Shown in pieces: positions 1-7,740 of a stretch of DNA of 16,931 bases (position 1 is the stretch's first letter; the number at the start of each line of letters is the position of its first letter). The DNA is from CAZPDM01 sp964585305 (GTDB lineage Bacteria; Planctomycetota; Uabimicrobiia; Uabimicrobiales; JABWCH01). Under the pieces are notes generated by a model. The model had not been told where the DNA came from. It saw only the letters and a list, made by a program, of their open reading frames with translations, and did no database searches. Location of the stretch: positions 1-16,931 of the forward strand of contig CAZPDM010000089.1 of NCBI GenBank assembly GCA_964585305.1, in the 5' to 3' direction. Position numbers and translations under genes: made by a program.

Positions 1-124
1 AAAACAAACTACAGAAGAAAGCCAAACTACAGAAGAAAAACAAACTACAGAAGAAGGCCAAACTACAGAACCAGATCAAAAAGATACGAAAGACGATTTC
101 AGTAAAAATCAGGATGAAAAATAG
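1..124 (+). CDS. 3' end of an unknown gene with QTTEE repeats (5' partial)
   Basis: The frame that starts at base 2 is open from the window edge to a TAG stop at 122-124. It encodes about 40 residues, all hydrophilic and mostly Gln, Thr, Glu, Asp and Lys. Four hexapeptide units of the type QTTEEx open the visible part, followed by an acidic and basic tail ending in DEK. No domain is visible. It looks like a disordered, low-complexity C-terminus, but it could be a linker or tail of almost any protein. The other two forward frames give Arg-rich or less plausible peptides, and a stop at 122-124 placed 75 bp before the next gene fits this frame. Function cannot be assigned from what is visible. 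Confidence 0.5.
   Translation, partial: KQTTEESQTTEEKQTTEEGQTTEPDQKDTKDDFSKNQDEK
5..76 (+). repeat. Four tandem copies of an 18-bp unit
   Basis: Units lie at 5-22, 23-40, 41-58 and 59-76. Each begins CAAACTACAGAA, and the first three continue with GAA before diverging in the last three bases; the fourth diverges after GAA. The period is a multiple of three, so copy-number change would keep the frame of the gene that carries it (QTTEEx hexapeptide). The array may continue to the left of the window. Confidence 0.85.
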
Positions 125-132
125 TTACATTT

Positions 133-160
133 TGTTCCCATGATGAAAACCGTGGGAACA
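133..160. repeat. Inverted repeat between the partial gene and the ResB-like gene
   Basis: TGTTCCCA (133-140) and TGGGAACA (153-160) are perfect reverse complements around a 12-base spacer. There is no T run on either side, so it is a poor intrinsic terminator. It could be an operator for the following gene, an mRNA processing hairpin, or chance. It lies 39 bp upstream of the resB start. Confidence 0.4.
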
Positions 161-199
161 TCATTCAGGCTACTTTAAAGCCTTTAGTATAGGATTTTT

Positions 200-1318
200 A
201 TGCGAAAAATTTTAAATTTTTTAGGTTCAATTGGCTTTACAATCATTCTATTATTACTCTTAATCTTTTTAGTAATTGTTGGAACGTTAGAGCAAACTAA
301 AATTGGGCTGTACCGTGCACAACAAGAATATTTCCATTCCATTATTTCTTTTTTTCCTTCTTCTGGAATGCTAAAAATCCCATTTCCAGGAGGAGCATTG
401 CTTTTTACATTATTGTTTGCTAATTTATTAGCATCGTTTATTGTTAAATTTAAATTTCGGTGGAATCAAGTAGGATTATGGTGTTGCCACATTGGTTTAC
501 TGATTTTAATTTTAGGTTCTTTTATAACCTTTTTATTATCGGAATCAGGAAATATTTCTTTAACTGAACAAAAGCCAGAATCAGAATTTTATGATTTACA
601 TAATATCGAACTTTTACTTGTAGAAACTACCTCTCCTAAATTTGATCAAGTAGCCATTTTTTCTCAAAACAATCTTGTAAAAAATGCTATATTAACAGCC
701 AGTAAATTTCCGCTTACTATTAAAGTTCTTGAATACTATGAAAGTTGTTTTGCTATTCCTTCTAAAGAATCTCCTAGTCCGACTTTTTCAAAATATCAAT
801 TTCGGCTTCATGCCATGAAAAATCGCGATCCAGGTTGTACACTCCAAGTTTTTGCAAATGGCCAAGATTTAGGAAATGTCGCAACACTTTTGGATACACC
901 TATTATATTTTCTTTCCAATTTCCTGAAGGAGAGAGAAAATTTAAGTTACTTTTAAGAAGGCAATTATTTACTTTACCTTTCCAAATAACATTGCAACAA
1001 TTTCAAGTGGAATTTTATCCTGGGACTCAGACACCACGTAGTTTTGAAAGTCAAGTAAGCATACAAGATAATGAGATTAAACATGATGCTATGATTCGAA
1101 TGAATCGTCCCTTGCGCTATAGAGGATATACTTTTTATCAAAGCTCTTATCAATCAAATAAGCAAGAATATACTTCTGTGCTGGCAGTTGTCCATAATCC
1201 TGGAGAATTGTTACCCTATTTTTCTTGCATTTTGATTGCACTTGGTTTAGTTATTCACTTTGCTGTAAAAATTATTCATTTTTTAAAGCAAAATTCTCAG
1301 GAAAATAATCTTACTTAG
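200..1318 (+). CDS. resB: ResB-like cytochrome c biogenesis membrane protein
   Basis: In the Ccs (System II) pathway, ResB works with CcsA to carry haem across the membrane and attach it to apocytochrome c on the outer face of the inner membrane. The 372-residue protein has the family layout: membrane segments near residues 10-30, 64-84 and 90-113, a large beta-rich periplasmic domain from about 115 to 335, and a last membrane segment near 338-360. The ResB signature MNRPLRYRGYTFYQSSYQ lies at 301-318. His97 in the third segment and His353 in the last are good candidates for the conserved haem-handling histidines. AGGA six bases before ATG 200 supports the start. No ccsA or cytochrome gene is visible, so the partner must lie elsewhere. 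The family call is firm; the resB symbol is by family only. Confidence 0.85.
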   Translation: MRKILNFLGSIGFTIILLLLLIFLVIVGTLEQTKIGLYRAQQEYFHSIISFFPSSGMLKIPFPGGALLFTLLFANLLASFIVKFKFRWNQVGLWCCHIGLLILILGSFITFLLSESGNISLTEQKPESEFYDLHNIELLLVETTSPKFDQVAIFSQNNLVKNAILTASKFPLTIKVLEYYESCFAIPSKESPSPTFSKYQFRLHAMKNRDPGCTLQVFANGQDLGNVATLLDTPIIFSFQFPEGERKFKLLLRRQLFTLPFQITLQQFQVEFYPGTQTPRSFESQVSIQDNEIKHDAMIRMNRPLRYRGYTFYQSSYQSNKQEYTSVLAVVHNPGELLPYFSCILIALGLVIHFAVKIIHFLKQNSQENNLT

Positions 1319-1353
1319 CAAAATGATATTAATTTTTAACATATCTATAATTA

Positions 1354-1378
1354 TTTCTTGAAAGAAATTTTCAAGAAA
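1354..1378 (+). repeat. Perfect 10-bp hairpin between resB and the prenyl synthase fusion
   Basis: TTTCTTGAAA (1354-1363) and TTTCAAGAAA (1369-1378) form a perfect stem with a 5-base loop, ending 15 bases before the next start codon. The stem is AT-rich and no T run follows, so it is not a convincing terminator. It could be an mRNA processing or stability element, or an operator. Only the inverted repeat itself is certain. Confidence 0.45.
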
Positions 1379-1393
1379 AGAACTGGATGATAT

Positions 1394-2866
1394 ATGCCCA
1401 GTCAAACACAAATCGTTCCTCCAGAAAAAGAAATACGTGAACAAATTCGAAAATATATACAAGAATATATTAAACAAAATAATTTAACTCCACCTCTTTT
1501 ATTAGAAGAATTGCAACACCATAGTTCAATCATCCAACAAAATCAAAATATATTACCACAATACTACTATTTTATTATTATTTTATTGAATAATGAAATT
1601 TGGCGTTCTCATATTATTACTATTCCTTATCACCAAAGAATCCTTCTTTTACCACAATGTTTACGTGATAAGAATATTTGTCCTGCACAAATGGATGAGC
1701 TGGGACTACTTTGCGAAAATTGCGGACAATGTATTTTGGGTGCAACAACAGAAGAAGCCGAAAATTTAGGCTATGCAACATTGATTGCAGAAGGAACGAC
1801 TGTTGTTACTCAAATGCTACAGGATGGAGAATTACAAGCTGTCATTGGAGTAGGATGTTTAGAAGGTTTACAAAAAGCCTTTCCTCATTGGGCAAAACAG
1901 GGGATTCCAGGTCTTGCGCTACCCTTACTTTGTGCAGGATGTAATTTGACAAAAGTAGATGAAGATTGGTTATATGAAAATATTCGTTTACCTTATCAAA
2001 ATACAAATCGCTATAATATTGCACAGTTAAAAAATATAACCACAGAATGGTTTCAAGAAAGCAACATTACAAAATTATTAGAAGAATCTTTGAAAGATCC
2101 TACAAGTAAATTGGCTTATAAATGGCTGGTTAAGGGGGGGAAACGTTGGCGTCCTCTTCTTGTTGCTGCGGCATATAATGCATTAGCAGAATCTTATCAA
2201 AATTCATCCATGATTCAAAAATTAGCTATAGCTGTAGAATGCTTTCATAAAGCTTCTCTTATTCATGATGATATTGAAGACCAAGAACAAACTCGATACG
2301 ATGAACCAACTTTACATAGCTTACATGGCATTGAACTTGCTACTAATATTGGAGATTTTTTAGTTGGCGAAGGTTATTATTGGATTCGTGAATGCGGAGC
2401 TAATGCAGAAACTTTATTAGCAATGCTACAGTGGGCCATACAAGGACATCGCCAATTGTGTATAGGACAAGGCCAGGAATTATTCTGGCGAAAGTCCGCT
2501 AATATATACGATTTGAATATTTCTGAAATATTAGAAGTTTTTGCGCAGAAAACTGCGCCGGGTTTTTCTGTTGCTCTAGGATTAGGAGCTTTAGCAGCTG
2601 GAGCAGATTTTCACATCTTAGAAATACTTGGAAATTTCAGTCGAAATATGGGGATTGCATATCAAATACAGGATGATATTAAGGATTTCAAAAATACTTT
2701 ACCTAATCACCTATCTTTATTAAATATACTGCCAGCTCCAGCCTTAGAAACTGCACAGCAACTTTTAGAAAAATATCGTCAATCAGCTTTACAAGCTTTA
2801 CAACCTTTGCACCATGCTAGTTTAAAAATTCTTTTACATAATATCTTAGCTAAAGTTTTAAATTAA
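1394..2866 (+). CDS. DUF116 domain fused to a polyprenyl diphosphate synthase
   Basis: Two domains are joined in 490 residues. The N-terminal half (about 50-205) resembles DUF116: LPQC at 86-89, then C96, C107, C110, C113, C155, C180 and C183, a cysteine pattern that could bind an iron-sulfur cluster or zinc; its function is unknown. The C-terminal half (about 225-490) is a trans-type isoprenyl diphosphate synthase, which condenses isopentenyl diphosphate onto an allylic primer. Its signatures are KGGKRWRP (247-254), the first Asp-rich motif with D292, D293 and D296, and the second with D427, D428 and D431; all Mg-binding aspartates are present. Product length cannot be read from sequence; a role in quinone side-chain or lipid-carrier synthesis is inference. 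ATG 1394 follows TGGATGAT, a weak ribosome site. No other start fits better. Confidence 0.85.
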   Translation: MPSQTQIVPPEKEIREQIRKYIQEYIKQNNLTPPLLLEELQHHSSIIQQNQNILPQYYYFIIILLNNEIWRSHIITIPYHQRILLLPQCLRDKNICPAQMDELGLLCENCGQCILGATTEEAENLGYATLIAEGTTVVTQMLQDGELQAVIGVGCLEGLQKAFPHWAKQGIPGLALPLLCAGCNLTKVDEDWLYENIRLPYQNTNRYNIAQLKNITTEWFQESNITKLLEESLKDPTSKLAYKWLVKGGKRWRPLLVAAAYNALAESYQNSSMIQKLAIAVECFHKASLIHDDIEDQEQTRYDEPTLHSLHGIELATNIGDFLVGEGYYWIRECGANAETLLAMLQWAIQGHRQLCIGQGQELFWRKSANIYDLNISEILEVFAQKTAPGFSVALGLGALAAGADFHILEILGNFSRNMGIAYQIQDDIKDFKNTLPNHLSLLNILPAPALETAQQLLEKYRQSALQALQPLHHASLKILLHNILAKVLN

Positions 2867-2894
2867 AATTATAATTTTTGAAAAGGAATTTTTT

Positions 2895-3461
2895 ATGCCA
2901 AAATTACGCACGTTTATTGCTGTACCTATTGCTAATTCCATCAAACAAGAGTTAAGCAAATTTCAAAATCAACTTAAATCTCTTTGGGGTAAAGAAGTTA
3001 AATGGGTCGATATTCCTATGATTCATATCACATTAGATTTTTTAGGTGATGTTGATGATACTCTTGTTGATTCCATTGGCCAAACAATGCGGCAAGTTTT
3101 ACAAAATCAGAAAAAATTTGAAATTAGTTTGGAAAATGTTGCTACTTTTCCAGAACCACAACGTGCTAAAGTTATTTGGGCTGGAATTCAAGATCCACAA
3201 AAACGATTATCTGAGCTAAATAAAATTTTTGAAGAAGCTATGTTACAATTTGGCATTAAACCTGAAGAAAGAGAATTTTCTCCACATATTACATTAGGAC
3301 GTATTAAAGAAGCTCCTCCAAAAGATATTGCTTCTGTCTTAGAGAAATATAAAAATATACAATTTGGCAAAATGATTGTAGATAATATTATTTTATATAA
3401 AAGTACTCTTCGTCCACAAGGTTCATTGTATGAACCTTTGGTAGAAATTAAACTATCTTAG
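2895..3461 (+). CDS. thpR: RNA 2',3'-cyclic phosphodiesterase (2H family)
   Basis: This 188-residue cytosolic protein belongs to the 2H phosphoesterase family (ThpR/LigT), which opens 2',3'-cyclic phosphates at RNA ends and can act as a reversible RNA 2'-5' ligase. The two catalytic HxTx motifs are both intact: HITL at 44-47 and HITL at 131-134, about 85 residues apart as usual. The N-terminal RTFIAVPI (5-12) and the motif around VIWAGI (93-98) also match the family, and the length is typical. AAGGA seven bases before ATG 2895 gives a good ribosome site. It starts 28 bp after the prenyl synthase and ends 14 bp before polX, so co-transcription is likely. Confidence 0.92.
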   Translation: MPKLRTFIAVPIANSIKQELSKFQNQLKSLWGKEVKWVDIPMIHITLDFLGDVDDTLVDSIGQTMRQVLQNQKKFEISLENVATFPEPQRAKVIWAGIQDPQKRLSELNKIFEEAMLQFGIKPEEREFSPHITLGRIKEAPPKDIASVLEKYKNIQFGKMIVDNIILYKSTLRPQGSLYEPLVEIKLS

Positions 3462-3475
3462 TTGATGGAATAGAT

Positions 3476-5239
3476 ATGATTTCTAACGAAAGTATTGCTC
3501 AAAAATTTGATGAAATTGCTACCCTACTAGAAATTAAAGGCGAAAATGCTTTTAAAATTCGTGCCTATCGTATAGCCGCAACCACAATTAAAGAATTGAG
3601 CTATGATCTAGCAAAAGTTCATAATATTGCTGATATTGAAAAAATTCCAGGAATTGGTAAAGGTTTGGCAGGAAAAATTCTAGAAATAGTACAATCCGGG
3701 GATTGCGAATATTATTGTAAACTTATTAAAGAAATACCTCGCAATCTTATAGATTTGTTACAAATTGAAGGTCTTGGACCAAAGCGTGTGGCAACAATGT
3801 ATCATAAACTTGGAATTACAAATATACAAGATTTAGCTACTTCTGTCCAACAAGGAAAACTGTTGGAGTTATCTGGTTTTGGAGAAAAAATAGTCAATAA
3901 AATTATTCAAGGCATCAAACATTTTAACGAGCATAAATCCCAATTTCTTTTAGCAGATATTCTTCCTGTTGCACAAGAAATTATTGCAAACTTATCTCAA
4001 ATACCAGGAATTACTCATATTGAATCGGCAGGTTCTTTAAGGCGTTGGAAGGAAACAGTTAAAGATTTAGATATTCTTGTTACAGGCGATTCTCTTCTCG
4101 CAGCAAAAGTCATGGATGTTTTTACATCCTTACCACAGGTAGAAAAAGTTTTGCAAAAAGGCGAAACAAAATCGTGTGTTCAGCTCATAACAGGTATTCA
4201 GGTTGATTTACGCTTTGTACCAAGCAATTGCTTTGGTGCAAGTATGCAATACTTCAGTGGCTCAAAGGAACATAATATTGTCCTAAGGACATTAGCGAGA
4301 GAAAAAGGCTTTAAAATCAGCGAATATGGAATCTTCCATATCCAAACAAATCTTCAAGAATCTTCAGAGATGCAGGAAATTTGTATAGCATCAGAAAATG
4401 AAGCAGATATTTATTCTCAACTTGGCATGGATTATATAGAGCCAGAACTTCGTGAAAATTCTGGAGAAATTGAAGCCGCATTACAGCATTCTTTACCACA
4501 ATTGATCCAGATAAAAGATATTCGAGGCGATTGTCATTCTCATACAAATCAATCTGATGGACGTTGTACTTTGGAAGAAATGGTTGCAGCGGCTCAGGCC
4601 CAAGGTTATGAATATATGGCAATCACGGATCATTCTCAATCTTCCTATATTGCAAATGGGCTAAATGAAGAACGACTATCTCAGTGGATTCAAAAAATTC
4701 ATGCTTTTCAAAAACAATGTCCTAATATTCATCTTTTGGCTGGAATAGAAGTCGATATTTTAAGCGATGGTTCTTTAGATATACAAGATAATGTTCTTAA
4801 GCAATGCGATATTGTTGTTGCGAGTGTTCATGCAAACTTTCGCATGAGCCGAGAAGAAATGACGCAAAGAATCAAGAAAGCTCTTTCTCATCCTTTAGTT
4901 AATATTTTTGCCCATCCAACAGGAAGATTGATTAAAAGACGCGAGCCATATAGTTACGATTTTGATCAAGTTTTAGAAGTTGCTTTGCAAAATCAAGTCG
5001 CATTTGAAGTAAATTCCCAACCTGAGCGACTGGATCTTAAAGATACTCTAATTCGGCGTGTTGTTAATCGCAATGGTTGGTTATCTATAGATAGTGATGC
5101 ACATTCTATATATGATTTTAAAAATATAATTTTAGGAGTTCATACTGCACGCAGAGGTTGGTGTACTCCACAACATTGCATCAATACATATTCTTGGTCA
5201 AAGTTACAAGAATTTTTGAAGAAAAAAAAGAATAATTAG
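3476..5239 (+). CDS. polX: DNA polymerase/3'-5' exonuclease PolX with PHP domain
   Basis: This is a bacterial family X DNA polymerase, which fills short gaps in base excision repair, fused to a PHP-type nuclease. At 587 residues it is close to the usual 570-580. An N-terminal helix-hairpin-helix region has GIGKG at 59-63, GLGPKRV at 99-105 and GFGEKIV at 134-140. The palm carries GSLRR at 186-190, catalytic D197 and D199 (DLD), and the third Asp D244 (VDLRF). The PHP domain runs from about 350 to 570, with metal ligands H354, H356, D361, H386, E425, H452, H480, D541 and H543 visible, so both activities look intact. ATG 3476 lies 14 bp after thpR and has only a weak upstream purine run (TGGA). 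The tight spacing suggests an RNA/DNA repair operon with thpR. Confidence 0.93.
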   Translation: MISNESIAQKFDEIATLLEIKGENAFKIRAYRIAATTIKELSYDLAKVHNIADIEKIPGIGKGLAGKILEIVQSGDCEYYCKLIKEIPRNLIDLLQIEGLGPKRVATMYHKLGITNIQDLATSVQQGKLLELSGFGEKIVNKIIQGIKHFNEHKSQFLLADILPVAQEIIANLSQIPGITHIESAGSLRRWKETVKDLDILVTGDSLLAAKVMDVFTSLPQVEKVLQKGETKSCVQLITGIQVDLRFVPSNCFGASMQYFSGSKEHNIVLRTLAREKGFKISEYGIFHIQTNLQESSEMQEICIASENEADIYSQLGMDYIEPELRENSGEIEAALQHSLPQLIQIKDIRGDCHSHTNQSDGRCTLEEMVAAAQAQGYEYMAITDHSQSSYIANGLNEERLSQWIQKIHAFQKQCPNIHLLAGIEVDILSDGSLDIQDNVLKQCDIVVASVHANFRMSREEMTQRIKKALSHPLVNIFAHPTGRLIKRREPYSYDFDQVLEVALQNQVAFEVNSQPERLDLKDTLIRRVVNRNGWLSIDSDAHSIYDFKNIILGVHTARRGWCTPQHCINTYSWSKLQEFLKKKKNN

Positions 5240-5299
5240 CATTCAACGTGTTAAAAATATTTCGATAAAAATTATTTTCTAATAAGGATATTCTTCTCA

Positions 5300-6625
5300 A
5301 TGACTGCCGTTGAAAAAATGACCTTAGGGTTGTTGATTGCAATTTCTATATTTTTATTTGCCAGCCAAAATGTTATCAATCCTGTTATCAAAGAAATTAT
5401 CCAAGAATACAACAAAAATGAGCAAGATATTGGTCTAATGGGTTCTGCTTTTATGATTGTTGGAGCTGTATTAAGCATAGTGATTGGATATTGGAGCGAT
5501 CGTTTTTCCCGTGTGCGTCTTTTTTCCTGGGTTGTAATGCTGGGAACAATTCCATGCTTCCTTACCGGTTTAAGATTTTGTACACAAAGCTATGAGCAAC
5601 TCTTCATTCTAAGAGTGATTACAGGTATTGGTTTGGCTGGAATATTTCCAATTACCTTTTCTTTAATTGGAGATTATTTTAGTGTAGAACGCCGTGCAAC
5701 AGTAGTTGGACTTGTAACAACGGCCTGGGGAATTGGCCAACTTTTAGGCCAATTGGTTGCAGGTTTTATTGCGAATTCCTATGGATGGCGATTAGCATTT
5801 ATTTTAGTTGCACTTCCTAATTTTATTTTAGTTCCCATCTTTTTAAAAGTTGCACACGAACCAAAGAGAGGAACAAAAGAAAATAATTTGGCATCATCAG
5901 AAAATAAACCCAAAAAAATATCTGAGGAAAATAATTCGACTGTTAAAATCCAAAAAGAAATAGGTTGGCATGATGCAAAGTTTTTTCTTGGTAATAAAAC
6001 AAATTGGTTGGTTATTTTGCAAGGTATTCCTGGTTCAATTCCCTGGGGAATGCTGCCTCTTTTTCTTACAGCTTTTTATGAAGGCCAAGGATACTCCAAA
6101 GAATTTGCCACAATTATTACTATGATTTTAGGCATTGCTCTTACCTTTGGTGGCATATCAGGTGGTTGGCTAGGAGATCGCATTTACCACCGTTCACCTG
6201 CATATTTAGCTATATTTTGTGGAATCAGCATAGGATTAGGCGTTATTCCTACATGCTTTATGATGTTAATTCCACAAGGCGGAATCTGGAGCAATGTAAT
6301 TTTATTTTTCACTACAGTTATTGCAGGATTGCTTGTAGGTTTACCTTCTGGTAATGGTAAAGCAATTTTATTGAATACCAATGCTCCTCAACATCGTGGT
6401 AGCGTTTTTAGTTTAAATAATATTGGAGATAGTCTTGGGCGTGGTATTGGCCCAATGTTGGGCGGAATCTGGATAACTAGTTATGGTTATCAAGATGCCA
6501 TGATATATTCTATTTTGCTTTGGATTCCTTGCTCTATTTTATTTGGAATAGTGGCAGCAACAATCAAAAATGATTTGACTCGCTTACACAATTATCTCCA
6601 ACAAGAATCTTTTTCACAGAAATAA
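5300..6625 (+). CDS. MFS transporter, substrate unknown
   Basis: A 441-residue inner membrane protein of the major facilitator superfamily with about 12 hydrophobic segments in two halves. The family's motif A is clear after the second segment (GYWSDRFSRVR, 63-73), and a second copy occurs in the C-terminal half (GGWLGDR, 288-294). GIGLAGIFP (109-117) and GWGIGQ-like TAWGIGQ (141-147) are typical helix motifs. Between the halves (about 187-225) lies a charged, Lys/Glu/Asn-rich cytoplasmic loop. The proton or solute specificity cannot be read from sequence. ATG 5300 is preceded by AAGGA at a rather long spacing of about 11 bases; ATG 5318 is an alternative. The gene follows polX by 60 bp; no functional link is evident. 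Confidence 0.9.
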   Translation: MTAVEKMTLGLLIAISIFLFASQNVINPVIKEIIQEYNKNEQDIGLMGSAFMIVGAVLSIVIGYWSDRFSRVRLFSWVVMLGTIPCFLTGLRFCTQSYEQLFILRVITGIGLAGIFPITFSLIGDYFSVERRATVVGLVTTAWGIGQLLGQLVAGFIANSYGWRLAFILVALPNFILVPIFLKVAHEPKRGTKENNLASSENKPKKISEENNSTVKIQKEIGWHDAKFFLGNKTNWLVILQGIPGSIPWGMLPLFLTAFYEGQGYSKEFATIITMILGIALTFGGISGGWLGDRIYHRSPAYLAIFCGISIGLGVIPTCFMMLIPQGGIWSNVILFFTTVIAGLLVGLPSGNGKAILLNTNAPQHRGSVFSLNNIGDSLGRGIGPMLGGIWITSYGYQDAMIYSILLWIPCSILFGIVAATIKNDLTRLHNYLQQESFSQK

Positions 6626-6653
6626 TTTTTTTATAAGACTGGAAATTTGAATA

Positions 6654-7649
6654 ATGGGAACAATTCCTCGTAAATATTTTTTTCAAGTGCCGATTGAAGG
6701 AAATGGCTATCTCATCCATGATTACATTAGTTTACAATTGCCACATTTTGCCCCTGGCACAGTAAAGAAAATGCTTTATAATCGTATTGTTACTTTAAAT
6801 GGAGAAATTGCAAATCTGAATGATGAAATTAAAACAGGCAATCAAATAGAAATAAAGATTCCAGATATTAGAGAATATCCTTCCTCCGCTCCAAAATTGC
6901 CTATTTTATTTGAAAACAAAGATTTCCTGGTAATAGATAAACCTGCTGGTATTCCAGTTGTAGCCGAACGTTGGACACAAATCAATGTTTTCAAACAATT
7001 TATTCTTAAACATTTGGAAGATACTGAACAAGCAGATTGTGAACCTAGAATTGTGCATCGTATCGATAAGGAAGCCAGCGGCCTTGTAATTGTTGCCAAA
7101 AATGTAGAAATGGAACGTTATTTAAGCAAGCTATTTGAAGAGCATAATATAACCAAAGAATATATTGCTATTGTAGCAGGTGTTCCACCAACAGAAGGAC
7201 GCATTGAGCTTAAAATTGCGCAGGCTTCTAGGCATGAAAATCGAATGATCATTAGTGAATTTGGCAAAAATTCCATCACTAATTTTAAAGTAATTGAAGC
7301 ATTTCGCGATTTTTCTGTATTACAGGTAAACATTGAAACTGGACGTACCCATCAAATTCGTGTCCACCTTGCTTCTCAAGGTTATCCTCTAGCCATTGAT
7401 CCAATTTATGGCTATCGAACATGTTTAAAACTTTCTGATCTCAAGCAAAATTATCGTAAAAAAGGGGAAGAGAAACCCTTAGCAGCACGACTTACTCTTC
7501 ATGCCAAACGATTAAGTTTTATTTTGCCAAGTTTAGAAAGATTTGAAATCGAAGCTCCACTTCATGAAGATATGCAACTTCTACTTAAAATGTTGCGCAA
7601 ATATCGTGGACATGGCTCAATGCCTTGTGAAACTCCTGCGGGAATTTAA
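6654..7649 (+). CDS. RluA-family rRNA/tRNA pseudouridine synthase
   Basis: This 331-residue enzyme converts uridine to pseudouridine in structured RNA. Residues about 15-70 match an S4-like RNA-binding domain. The catalytic domain follows, with the RluA motif HRIDKEASGL at 135-144 and catalytic Asp138. Motif III GRTHQIRVHLASQGYPLAID lies at 230-249 and DKPAGIPV, a motif I form, at 95-102. All key residues are present. Which site is modified (RluC, RluD or RluA type) cannot be decided by eye; the S4 domain favours the RluC/RluD side. ATG 6654 is preceded by GGAAA about 10 bases upstream and follows the MFS gene by 28 bp, so it is probably in the same transcript. Confidence 0.9.
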   Translation: MGTIPRKYFFQVPIEGNGYLIHDYISLQLPHFAPGTVKKMLYNRIVTLNGEIANLNDEIKTGNQIEIKIPDIREYPSSAPKLPILFENKDFLVIDKPAGIPVVAERWTQINVFKQFILKHLEDTEQADCEPRIVHRIDKEASGLVIVAKNVEMERYLSKLFEEHNITKEYIAIVAGVPPTEGRIELKIAQASRHENRMIISEFGKNSITNFKVIEAFRDFSVLQVNIETGRTHQIRVHLASQGYPLAIDPIYGYRTCLKLSDLKQNYRKKGEEKPLAARLTLHAKRLSFILPSLERFEIEAPLHEDMQLLLKMLRKYRGHGSMPCETPAGI

Positions 7650-7706
7650 AAATATAACTTTTTTACACATGATTTTTTAATTCAATAAATTCTATCTTTC
7701 AGGAGC

Positions 7707-7740
7707 GTGCATTTTTTATATTGATGTATAATAAATGCAC
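7707..7740 (+). promoter_or_regulatory. 34-base hairpin between a Shine-Dalgarno and the GspF-like start
   Basis: Bases 7707-7720 pair with 7727-7740 at 13 of 14 positions (one T-T mismatch at 7715/7732), with a 6-base loop. A strong AGGAG lies at 7701-7705 just before it, and ATG 7750 lies 9 bases after it. The first ATG of the frame (7735) is inside the right arm. If the hairpin folds, AGGAG is brought to about 10 bases from ATG 7750, which would make that the functional start. Alternatives are a protein-binding operator or a hairpin that blocks ATG 7735. Confidence 0.5.

Noticed and set aside
4317..4622. 101-codon minus-strand frame inside polX and other frames lying opposite or within clear genes
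   Set aside because: These are out-of-frame shadows of strongly supported genes, without ribosome sites or recognisable domains.
7727..7732. TATAAT as a -10 promoter of the GspF-like gene
   Set aside because: There is no -35 at a suitable distance, and the hexamer is part of the right arm of the inverted repeat and almost touches the first ATG.
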